64,000 nt of DNA, from contig CACVBU010000158.1 in NCBI GenBank assembly GCA_902728285.1, positions 62,001 to 126,000 on the forward strand, in the 5' to 3' direction. The position numbers and the translations under genes were made by a program. This DNA comes from Clytia hemisphaerica. Lineage: Eukaryota > Cnidaria > Hydrozoa > Leptothecata > Clytiidae. The notes beneath the pieces are model-generated. The model searched no databases. It saw only the letters and a program-made list of their open reading frames with translations, and was not told the origin of the DNA. Of the stretch, positions 31,121 to 40,974 are shown piece after piece. The stretch's first letter is position 1; every line of letters starts with the position of its first letter.

Positions 31121-33671
31121 ATTTATCACGCCGGTTTCGTTACAAGCGTGCACCACAAGGCTTCTTATCTTCAGGAGATGGCTACAACAGACGTTTCGAC
31201 ACCATCCTGACAGACTTCCATCGCAAAGAACGTATTGTTGACGACACCCTTCACCATGACGAGGATTTAACTGAACATTGGTGGCGAGAACCATAGACTT
31301 ATTGACTCTCATTGGAAACTCGGGTATTGTCGCTAATCCTGATAAATTCCAATTCGCACAGAAGCAGGTTGATTTTGCTGGCTTTCGTATTACGCAAGAC
31401 AGGATTGATCCTCTTCCAAAATATTTCAACGCCATTCGCAATTTTCCAACACCTTCATCGACAACTGACATTCGTAGCTGGTTTGGGTTAGTGAATCAGG
31501 TGTCCAACTACGCCCAACTCCGAGACCACATGGAACCATTCCGAAAGTTCCTCTCCCCACGAACACCGTTTGAGTGGAATGACGGGCTTGACACAGCCTT
31601 CAAATTGTCCAAAGAAGCAATTATCGATGCAATCAAAGAGGGTGTTGAAATATTTGACTTTGGACGCCCCACTGGTCTCCGAACAGACTGGTCAAAGAAA
31701 GGAATTGGATACCTCCTGCTGCAGAAACACTGTTCTTGTCAGGTCACCGATCCCGACTGTTGTCCAAGTGGCTGGCGTATCACACTTGCAAGTTCAAGAT
31801 TTCTCTCCCCGGCTGAGAAACATTACGTCGCAATTGAAGGGGAGGCCCTTGCCATAACGTGGGGTCTTGAGCAATCCAAATTCTTCACCCTCGGATGTCC
31901 CGACTTGACAGTCATTACCGATCACAAACCTCTCGTGAAGATATATGGTGACAAGAGGCTTGACGAGATCAGGAACACTAGACTCCTTCGGTTGTAACAA
32001 AGAACACTTCCCTGGTATTTCAAAATCATTCATCTTCCGGGAAAAACCAACCCAGCTTGTGACGCAACATCCCGCTACCCATCCCCATCAGACGACCAAG
32101 AAGACCTAACTGAATCGTTGGTTCTTGCTGCCATTCAACGCCAAACCAATACAGTCACCTCCATCACCTGGGATCAACTTGTCGAGGAGACCCAGCAAGA
32201 CAATGCCATGCGGTCCCTGATTGAAGCCATCCATGACGGATTCCCACCAGAGTGCCACGATTCTCCTACCATCTCACAGTTTTGGCAATACCGCGAAAGT
32301 CTCCACGTGTCAGATGGCGTAGTCATTTACGATGATCGTGCAGTCATCCCATCCTCCCTTCGCCCTGCTGTCCTCGACGCACTTCACGCTGCCCACCAAG
32401 GTGTAACAATGATAGGATCTCGCGCTCGTGCAATCGTGTTCTGCCCAGGAATGACAGCTGACATTGAACGAACGAGAAAGAATTGTCGGGAATGCATCGT
32501 CAACGCCCCATCACAACCAGCTTTAACTGTCGTGCCTTCTTCACCAGCATCAACACCGTTCGAGAAGGTGTTTGCTGACTTCTTCCAAAGTGCGGGCCAA
32601 CATTACCTCGTCGTTGGAGATCGTTTGTCTGCGTGGTGCGACGTTTTCACCTCCCCGCATGGCTCACCGCAATCAGGCGCTGCTGGTCTGATATCGTGCC
32701 TAAGAAACTACTTCTCTCGATTTGGAGTTCCCGAAGAAATCACCAGCGACGGTGGACCTGAGTTTATCGCCTCTGCTACTTCCGATTCTCACAGATTGTC
32801 TTCTGCCTACTTCCCTCAATCAAACGGACGTGCCGAAGTAGCAGTTAAATCTACCAAGCGTCTCCTTCGGGCCAACACAGGTCCCTCAGGATCACTCGAC
32901 ACAGACAAGTTTCTACGCGCTATGATGCAGATGAGAAACACGCCAGACCCAGATTGCAACATCTCTCCAGCCCAAATTGTCTTCGGCAGACCAATCAGAG
33001 ATGCCTTTGCCTTCTCGAATCGTCTTGTTAAGTTCAACAACCAGCACATACGTCCCTTGTGGCGGGATGCATGGGCACAGAAGGAATCAGCTATGAAGGA
33101 ACGATTCTTTCATTCGATCGATAAACTGGACGAAAAGACTCGCAAACTTCCATCACTCCAACTCGGCAATCGTTGCTACATCCAGAATCAATCAGGCAAC
33201 TACCCCAACTACCGCTCTGGAACAGTTGTCGAAGTTCACGGATTCGAGAGCTACACCCTAAAGGTTGATGGATCTGGCCGGCTCACAAAGCGAAATCGTA
33301 AGCACCTTCGTCAATTTTCGCCAGTCGATCAGGGTTCGAGTCGCAAGACAACCCCACCATCGATGCCAGCTCCTCCACCGTTGCTAGCTCCAGCGCCATC
33401 ACCCTCCGCCGCACCGCGTCCATCAATACCAACACAATCGTCCAGATCTGCTGAGCCAACCAACTACCATGATGACCCCATCACTGAAGATGCCAAAGAT
33501 CCGGCGGTGATCGAGACTGTACCAGCCCCGAGAATTCCCCCCAGCCAACCGGGACGGGATCAGCTGAACAACGTGTCATCTCCTCAAGCTGATGAAACGC
33601 CTTCTCGTCGAACTCGTGTCAGACGACCCCCCCCCATGAATTATGAACCTGAATCTGGTAAATGGGTTTAA
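31121..33671 (+). pseudogene. Gypsy RT core, RNase H and integrase, with frameshifts and a stop
   Basis: After a frameshift near 31130 the RT continues (FRYKRAPQGFLSSGDGY, catalytic box IVDDTLHHD near 31234). A second frameshift near 31288 moves it to the frame that holds to the end. RNase H: LRTDWSKKGIGYLL (~31677), EGEALAITWGLE (~31839) and ITDHKPLV (~31914). TAA at 31995-31997 interrupts RNase H or its tether. Integrase: zinc-binding HAAHQG (~32389) and NCREC (~32483), catalytic residues in FADFFQS (~32571), TSDGGPEF (~32741) and NGRAEVAVK (~32824). A C-terminal domain with YRSGTVVEVHGFESYTLKV ends near 33290, followed by a Pro/Ser-rich tail to the stop at 33671. All catalytic residues that I can place remain, but the frame is broken. 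Confidence 0.85.
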
Positions 33672-33688
33672 TTCGCCTTCGTCGAACT

Positions 33689-33703
33689 GGAGGGGGATGG
33701 AGA
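33689..33703 (+). promoter_or_regulatory. Polypurine tract of the Gypsy element
   Basis: GGAGGGGGATGGAGA lies immediately before the 3' LTR, as expected for the plus-strand primer. Confidence 0.7.
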
Positions 33704-33927
33704 GTAATCAACTGTATGAGACATTATGAAATGCCCATTAGTATTCTTATGAACTGTATGATGCTACAGAAACATGAACTTTCTTGGACCGTTGTCCATT
33801 AGCCATGGTTTATGGCATCATTGTTCCCTTCATATTTTATAGTTTTATCCTTGTATATTTTAGATCAAAACATTCTAAAAATTACAATAAAATCACTAAA
33901 AAGTAATCAACGAATGACTTTTGTCCA
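33704..33927 (+). repeat. 3' LTR of the Gypsy element
   Basis: 224 bp, two substitutions relative to 28686-28909. Its right border at TTGTCCA is followed by the resumed Penelope-like frame. Confidence 0.9.
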
Positions 33928-34029
33928 ACTTCGATTCTAAAGATTGACGTCAATTTTTTTATATGAAGACGCTGTATTGAATTTTTTAAATAAACGTGGA
34001 ATTTTGTTTTGATAGTTATTTCTAATCAA

Positions 34030-34072
34030 CTGATGAATGCGTAAGCAAGAAACTTTAAGTATTGAAAAGAAA
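34030..34072 (+). ncRNA. Degenerate hammerhead-ribozyme-like core
   Basis: CTGATGA (34030-34036) is followed by a small stem-loop (TGC GTAA GCA), then GAAAC (34049-34053), then CTTT...AAAG that can form a short third stem closing a nine-base loop. This is the order of the hammerhead catalytic core. Hammerhead motifs in Penelope-like elements are established in the literature, and the position in the 3' part of one fits. Against activity: the residue after the third stem is A where U is expected to pair with the core A, the bases flanking stem II are A and A, and I could not build stem I. Confidence 0.45.
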
Positions 34073-34236
34073 TACAACGTTTCTTAATTTTTATGTATCA
34101 AGCTCTACTTATGTATTGAGCACTCTTAATTGTGCAGAGAAACACAAGAAGATTAATATCAACCAGTATAATCTTGGTTAAGGTTCTGGAGAAGTATTTT
34201 GTATCATATTTACGATTTGTTGATGAAACATCACTT

Positions 34237-34375
34237 TGTGTGCCATCCAGGGGGGGCGTACGGGTTTGACGGTGTGACGGTATTAACCCTTTTTTCTGTT
34301 GGTGTTTCGGTGTTTGAAGAAAAATGTGACGGTATTTCGGTGTCAAACATGCCATGCGGTGACAAAAATAAGGAT
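34237..34375. repeat. CCGTCA/ATACCG-type repeat, second locus
   Basis: It begins with a G run and CGTACGGGTTTGACGGTGTG, then has repeated GACGGTAT and TTTCGGTGT words. Read on the minus strand it has the same ATACCGTCACACCGT wording and C-run end as the copy at 24800-25058. No protein is supported; the frames crossing it are incidental. Confidence 0.6.
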
Positions 34376-36475
34376 ATTACACTGCGGGCAAATTTCGCTA
34401 TGAAAAGTGGCCAAATGAATATCCCGGGAAATAATGCTGACGTCTGCAAAAACGTTTTTTTTAAAAAAAAATTAAAAATGGCAGATGCGACAGCGGCAAA
34501 CGGTTTAGGCGCTGAGAAAAGAATGTAAATTTTTCTGCTCGTGACAGCCTTGACTGTTATTCATTTTCAGTCTTTTTAATTAACTATTTTGTTTATTGAT
34601 AGCACATTAATAAATTTTCAATGTATTAGTTATGGTTATGGTTGAATCTGGATGCACACTTTACCTGTATTTATTCCTTAAAAGCTTTTTTTTCATACCG
34701 TCAACATCAATTGACTACTGAAATTCTTATTATTAAAATCTTTTACAGTTTGAGTCAGTTCAGTACAGGTGGGTCATGGACAAAATAAATAGTCTGCGGC
34801 AATAGTTTGCATGAGCCAACTGACCAACTTCAACTTGTGAGACTAAAATCCCAAGTCAGGTGAGTTGGAAAATTGTCAGGAGTTTTCATCAAGCAAGCAA
34901 GCAAACAAGGATACGAACTGAACATATTTTTGATTGACGCCATATATTCAAATTTCTTATCTGAATTTGGTGGATCCCATTTAAAAATCACGCCAATAAA
35001 TTGTTTTTGGTTAAAATCAAATTTGCTATTGTCCCCTGTTTTTTAAATCCTGTCACCCTCATAAACTTGATTTTATATGAAAACAATTTGAAAGGTATTA
35101 GAAAGACATCTGGAAAACTTTATTAGCAAAACACTATCCTGAAGCAATTGAAAAGCTATCCAGGGAGATGGTTTATCGATGGTTTAGCTCAAATACCTTT
35201 CAGATTACAAAAAACCATTTCAAAGCCATCGATTCAGATGGCTTTTGGAATATCAAGTTTGGATGCTTTATGGATGTGTTTTGTCTTCAAGATGTTTTTT
35301 GCGAAGCGAATATACATGAGCGAAGCAGTTTTGCTATCGTGTATATGTACCTTTAAATCTCACCTACGCTGGGGAGCGCAAATGAAAAATCACTATATAT
35401 ATCCAATCTTTCAAACGTAGAAATGATTGAGAAAGCCGTCCGCCCTTCCTTAGATCAAACCTAGAATCGCGGCGGAGAGACCTGGAATTACGGATGGTTA
35501 AATTCGTTTTTTTCAAAAAGTGTCGCCTCATGCGTTTAGATATACCAATTCTTAAAAGCTACGGAGATAATACACGCGGTTACCGGTACTAGATAAGCCT
35601 TGTTTTTATCTCCTTCAGGTTTAAATTAGGAAATCTAAAGAAGAGGTCGGAAAATCAGCGCGGGCTGGAAGCGTTCAAGAAGCGTTCAAATGGCGCTCAT
35701 TTTTAAAGAAGTCATTGCATTGACTCGAGCCAAGACTTTCGAAGGGCTTTCGAATTTTTCCAAATTCGAATGTTGACTAAAAACAACATTGTTTTGAAAA
35801 GAGAAATCGGTGTTTTGAAAAGAGATGGTGCTTGATGAAAAGAAACGAAGAAAGCAGCTGAACTTGCGGAATGAGAAGAAAGAAGATGGAACTTTTATTC
35901 TTTCATCGACGGGCAAGGCTCAACAGAGTTGTTGCTTCATTGCAAGAAGAGGATCTAAAAGCTGAAGAAATGAACTGTATACATATGGTGGGAAAGCCAT
36001 TCCTTTTGGCTTTTGGTTTAGATTGAATCTTGGTGGTATGGGAACAAAAATATTATGCGCTTTTGGATATGGCTAACCTGGAAGAATTTATTCCTCCCCT
36101 TATTCAGTGGAAGGAGAAATGTTTGTTTGTCGTTGTTTATGAAATTTTGGCTTGACCGACCCTCGATGATGTGGGATCTTTGGTTGTTTTTTGTTGTTTA
36201 ATGAATACTGGGAATACGCATCGATGGTCAGAGAAATAGAACATTGACATGTGATTGTATTAAAAGATTTTATTGTTGGTAATGGTAATTAATGGTAATG
36301 ACTTGTAAAATGTCGAAATACAACGACAAAACATGACATTATATGTTTATGGATGCATTTTAACTGTTTTAAATTCCTGTGCTACAGCCGAGAAAAAAGT
36401 CACAGATTTTTTACTTCTTATGTGAAGAGTTTGCTCCTGTTTGTCAAAAACTCGAGTAAGAGGGTAAAAGTCTGT
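34376..36475. other. Gene-free stretch
   Basis: Two kilobases without a recognisable exon. Short frames at 35148-35420 (plus) and 35686-35916 (minus) lack known motifs and splice support. Confidence 0.4.
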
Positions 36476-36765
36476 CAAGTACATGTTTTTTTTATAAGCA
36501 TACAAAAATCCGAAAACAGGCTCAGAGATGCTTAAGTCAAAAGCTTAATAAGGCTGAAAAATGCTTGAGGGGATGCTAAAATCTAAAGCATAAATTTAGG
36601 GAAATACTGAAAATCCATAAAATTCCAGCCAAAACAAGCCAAAATCAGGAAAAAAACATTTTTCGTAGGCTCGAGGTAATGCTTGCCATATGCTTAATTT
36701 TTCCCCATATCTGAGCCTAGATATGCTTATAAGTGCAATGCTTATAAAAAAAAAACATGTACTTG
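36476..36765. mobile_element. Small inverted-repeat element, 290 bp
   Basis: Left end CAAGTACATGTTTTTTTTAT (from 36476) and its reverse complement at the right (ending ACATGTACTTG at 36765) form an inverted repeat of about 26 bp. The interior is crowded with ATGCTT/AAGCAT words on both strands and can fold further (GGCTCAGAGATGCTT against ATATCTGAGCC). No coding capacity and no clear target duplication. Confidence 0.65.
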
Positions 36766-38267
36766 CCTCCACAGCAAACTTAAGCTAAGAGTTTCCCAAC
36801 TTTGAAAAAAATCACAGCCAGTAAAATTTAGAGGTTTTACTTTGTAGAATCGTTGAAGAATAATTTCTATATGTCAGTTTTTTTATCTGGTTTTTCTTTA
36901 TTTTTATCTCAGGATTTTACAGCGATAATAGTTTACAGTAGATATAATTTTAGAACTTTGTTAAATTTTTCAGAATTTACGATGCAATGTAATGATACAA
37001 TATTCCTAATTAATATGGTTATTGAATTTTAAAACTATATACATAAGACAACTTATTTCTATTAAATTCTAGTCTTGAAATCCTCTGTATTTCACATCTC
37101 TGTCTCAATAAACCGAGTGACTTTTTTTTATTCTCTGGGCTCTTTGCAAGGAAGACCTTTTGAAGAGGCTAGAGAGGTATTTTCCCTCCCGGGACGAAAT
37201 TTTTGCCATGTTTTCCAGCGGGTCTATGACACAGGGGTGTTTATGTTAGGTAAAAAGGTTTCGAATGTTATTTTTATTTGAACGTTCGAAATTTAAAATT
37301 AGAAAGATTCAAAAGTTCGATTTTGAACGCAAGGAGCTCGAAACCGGAAGTAAAACGAGTTTAAAAAAACAAAAACTAAGAAATAAAAAGGCTCAGGGCG
37401 GACAAATGATTATTGAACTTCTCACAACGATTCATGAAAGAAATCATATAATTTTCCTCAAATCCGTAGAAGTAAACGTCGTAAGTTTGTACACCTGAAG
37501 TGTTTGAGTGTATCTCTAAAGAGGCTCGGTCTTCCTGAACCTGAGCAGTTGTCGGGATTTCGCGGGGTTTACATTTACGAATTGATTATCAATCTATTTT
37601 AACTTGCAATTTCTAGTGTGTGACCCTATAAATATTTTGCTTGCAACTTGCGAATCGAGTGACTTGCCTGGATCGCTTCGCAATTCTTATACATATACAC
37701 TAGTAGAAAAGCTATTCAGACACCGTCTAACTTTGATTCGAACATTCGAAATTAGAATCTCTAAAAAATAAAAACAAAACAAAGTCCAGTTCCAGCTCTT
37801 AGAGAAAATAGCGAAAATAGCTGCATAAGAACATTAATAGTTTGAAAATTATATTTCTTTCAATGAAAAAAGAGAAGACAGCACTTAGTGTCACTAAGAA
37901 CCACCAAACGCAAACAAAGAGTAAGTTACTCTTAATTTGTTTCTGAAAAGACCTTCGGTTTTACTTTAATTCTATTTCCATTGAACACTGAAGGGAGTCA
38001 ACATTGAAAACTCAAAAGACGGGATGGTAACCTGCTTTCAAAGAAAGCAATCTAAAAGCCATAATTGAATTGCTTTCGAATAATCGCTGGATAGTTTGTG
38101 GATGTGGTTTTTACTCCTTCTCTAAATTGTGTTCTGACACTTTTGAAACTGTTTTCAGATGGCATCGTTTTTAAACCATCTCAAAGGTATCTCTGCTCAC
38201 CAGGGCACCCATCCTGACAGACAGGAAAAAAGCTAAAAAAACGTCAACTCATAACTCATATTGACAG
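36766..38267. other. Gene-free stretch
   Basis: No supported exon. A plus-strand frame at 37265-37498 is rich in Lys and Glu codons from purine-rich DNA and is not recognised. Confidence 0.4.
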
Positions 38268-38345
38268 TACCGACGTACCATACTACGTACGGCAGTACGT
38301 ACCATATGTACATTCAACAGTACGTACCATACGTACGTACCATCA
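38268..38345. repeat. GTACGTACCAT-rich palindromic tract
   Basis: Within about 78 bp the words ACGTAC, GTACGTACCAT and CATATGTAC occur repeatedly (near 38274, 38284, 38294, 38318 and 38328). Many are self-complementary, so the strand can form several alternative hairpins. Confidence 0.6.
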
Positions 38346-38595
38346 GGTTTTATAATTAAATTGAACGCCAGTTCTTTTAGACTTTTAATGGATATTGGAC
38401 TATTTGAAAATGATGTATCAAGCACTTTGTGTAATCTGACTATGTGTCTGTTTTTCTCAAATGAAATGAAAGATTTCCCAAGGTAAGTTGTTATTATTCT
38501 ATCATTCATTTATATTTTTGAGCCAGCTTAAAAGAGATTAACTTTCTTTATCACACTGATTTTAATAGAAAAGAAGCCAAACAAAACAAAACAAT

Positions 38596-38665
38596 GTCCC
38601 TATAGTATAGTGGTAGAACAAGCTCACAATGTGTGGTAAACCTGAGTTCGATTCTCAGTGGGGAC
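38596..38665 (+). tRNA. tRNA-like sequence, probable tRNA pseudogene or SINE head
   Basis: 70 nt with a 7-bp acceptor stem (GTCCCTA with TGGGGAC, one G-T pair), a conserved A box-like D arm (TAGTATAGTGGTAGAAC) and a perfect T arm with B box (CTGAG TTCGATT CTCAG). The anticodon arm is poor: AGCTC against GTGGT pairs at only three of five positions. The nominal loop ACAATGT would give AAT (Ile) but the rest does not resemble tRNA-Ile. Likely a decayed tRNA gene or a tRNA-derived promoter of a short retroelement. Confidence 0.5.
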
Positions 38666-38689
38666 AATCAAAATGTTTTGAATGGTGAC

Positions 38690-39486
38690 TAAATTCTATT
38701 AGCATAACAGTCCATTGTCTTCTTGCTTTTATATCTAAATTTATATTTCTATTGTCTGATAATGATTCTTTTTATTTTTCAGGAAAACAAGTCAACTGTA
38801 CGATGCTAAATTTCTTTCAATTTTGTTTTTTGGATTTTGAACGAGATAATCTGAATTATAATTTTTGGTGTTAATAAACATCTGGCTGTAACCCTAGGGT
38901 TTGGTACGTCCAGCCGCACACAGATTCGATCTGCAGCTCACACTGTACCTTTTCAAAATCAAAATTCAAATTTTATTGTCGAAAATTTCTCGGGTGAAAA
39001 TATGATTAAAATTTTGTCCCTAAAATATCTTTTTTCAGAAAAGCGCTCAGATTAATTTCGTACACTGCCAGGAGAAAGAGCTATGAGTTATTTTAATTTC
39101 TTTTTAATGATATAAAGAAGATGGAAAGTTAAGTTCATTATAGAGAAGTTTAAAAAGTGATGTGAAAGATCAGTAAGTTTGCAGCCATATTAGAGATATA
39201 AATCAAAAACTGAATGTGAAAGTTGGATGTATATTTCATACGTTTTGCTTTTGCGTCTATTTTTGAGAAATCCTAAGTGACAAATGGTTGTTGTTAGCAG
39301 AATTTTTTTAGTAAGCAACTGGGACAGTATCACATCCTCGGGAAGAGCATCGCTAGATAATCTTTTTTCGTGAACATACATTAAAAAAATTTGTAAACCT
39401 AAAATTATAAACTTTTTCCTTCTTTTGAAAATAGTAGCAATGAAAATCCCAGACAATATAAAAAATAAATGCACGACAGGCTGAAG
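38690..39486. other. Gene-free stretch
   Basis: No exon or repeat recognised downstream of the tRNA-like sequence. Confidence 0.35.
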
Positions 39487-39709
39487 AAGAATATTAAAAA
39501 TTCAGTGAAAGGAAGTTATTCCCCGAAGGTATATTCGTGAAAGTTGAGAAATTAGATTCCTATATTATTTCAACCTCAATGCCATAGTTCAACGCTCCAA
39601 TTTAACAAGAATATAAAAAATTCAGTGAAAAGAAGTTATTCCCCGAAGGTATTATTCGTGAAAGTTGAGAAATTAGATTCCTATATTATTTCAACCTCAA
39701 TGCCATAGT
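39487..39709 (+). repeat. Direct duplication of ~102 bp
   Basis: Copies 39487-39588 and 39607-39709 are nearly identical (a few substitutions and one indel), separated by 18 bp (TCAACGCTCCAATTTAAC). The duplication is recent compared with surrounding repeats. No gene is involved. Confidence 0.9.
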
Positions 39710-40575
39710 AAAGAATTTAAAATTCTTATACAATGACAAGGAAGGTAGAAACGGATTAATATTTGAAAATGACTGTTTTTGTTCACACTGTAACTTTAAA
39801 AAAAATATCATTATTAAACCTCCCTATTGAAATTGAATGAATAGAATGTAAAAGATTTAGAAGAATTACTCTGTAAGAAATCAACCCGTGAACCTGCGTG
39901 AACGAAATCTGAGACATTGTTTTACCCTATTCAGGATATTTATCATTCTTTCAAATTAAAAATCAATCGAAATAAGATTGCATCTCTAAATAAAATATGC
40001 TTTGTTAAACTATTATATACATTTGAAACCCTAATGACAAAAAAAATGTTTTCTGTTTTCTCTCTAACTTTAATTATATACATCTAAAAATGTTTGTTGT
40101 AAATAAAATATTAACTAATGCTAAAAATGTTAACCACAAATCATCAAAAAGGACACTTCTTGGAGTTATACGTGTTCAAAAGGAAGGCTCCTACATTAAT
40201 GACGATTTATGAAAAGAAAAGAAAATACTGATATACTATGATGCGGTTTAAGGGACCCAAAAAACAAAAAAACAATGAAGTTTACCATTTCATCCATTGA
40301 GAGCTTTAGAAGAAAATGCTTTATAATAGCTGTTTTTTTTTCTCTAAGAAAGTTGTTTAAAATCATGTATCTCACAAGAATTAAAAAATATGGTCCAATT
40401 TTGATGGTAAACAAAAAATAGAATCGCAAAGCCATGAAACTGAAGAAATATCCCCTAATCTACCCACTGTAAATAAAAATAACTAAAACAAAATGATAAA
40501 AATACACTGGCTTTACAAGGCCTTTGAAGATATGTCTTTCTAGTAACTGGTAACAATAGGAAGATTTAAAAGTAC
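39710..40575. other. Gene-free stretch
   Basis: AT-rich; no supported gene or repeat. Confidence 0.35.
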
Positions 40576-40577
40576 TA

Positions 40578-40751
40578 CAGTTGACGCTCTCTTATTTGAC
40601 GTTCTACTATTGAAAACGCTCTCTTATTTTATGAAATTTAAAGTCCCCATCAACAAGAAACTCTCATAAACCACGCTCTATTATTCTATAAGCTCCCTTT
40701 TTCGACGAAAATTCAATTCCCTTTGAAGATTGAACTAGAGAGCATCAACTG
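40578..40751. mobile_element. pogo/Tigger-like MITE, 174 bp
   Basis: Terminal inverted repeats CAGTTGACGCTCTC and CAGTTGATGCTCTC (right end read on minus) are flanked on both sides by TA (40576-40577 and 40752-40753), the target duplication of Tc1/mariner-pogo transposons. CAGTTGA starts are characteristic of pogo/Tigger ends. Only 174 bp, no coding. Confidence 0.8.
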
Positions 40752-40974
40752 TAGTCAGGACAAACAGCTTAAAAAATTGATTTAGTTAATACTAAGAATA
40801 ACAGCTTTCACAATGACGCTTAAAATCACTCACGCAAAGAAAAATACTATAACCAAAAATAAGGATAAACTTTCTGTAAAACTTCATTCAGGCAGATTTT
40901 TTCAAGCGGAAAAGAATTTGTAATAAATGCAATCAAAAAACGAAACAAATCGATCTAATTTTTGCCTATATTAG

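Larger units (their letters stand above)
28686..33927 (+). mobile_element. Gypsy-type LTR retrotransposon nested in the Penelope-like element, 5242 bp
   Basis: Two 224-bp direct repeats (28686-28909 and 33704-33927) flank a gag-pol frame in Gypsy order: gag, protease, RT, RNase H, integrase. The LTRs differ at two sites (28763/33781 and 28849/33867). The shared sequence starts GTAATCAACTG and ends TTGTCCA; TG precedes it on the left but AG on the right, so the exact first base is uncertain. No target duplication is visible at the flanks (GAAAA against ACTTC). The coding region has at least five lesions. Confidence 0.9.
27603..34085 (+). mobile_element. 5'-truncated Penelope-like element split by a Gypsy insertion
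   Basis: Left part 27603-28685 codes for the end of a reverse transcriptase and a GIY-YIG endonuclease; the right part begins at 33928. Across the Gypsy insertion the endonuclease frame reads HINKHLLEN on the left and continues FDSKD then stop on the right, so the two parts were one gene. The RT part starts exactly at the catalytic box, consistent with a 5'-truncated insertion. The 3' part contains a hammerhead-like core (34030-34070). The end at about 34085 is approximate. Confidence 0.75.
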
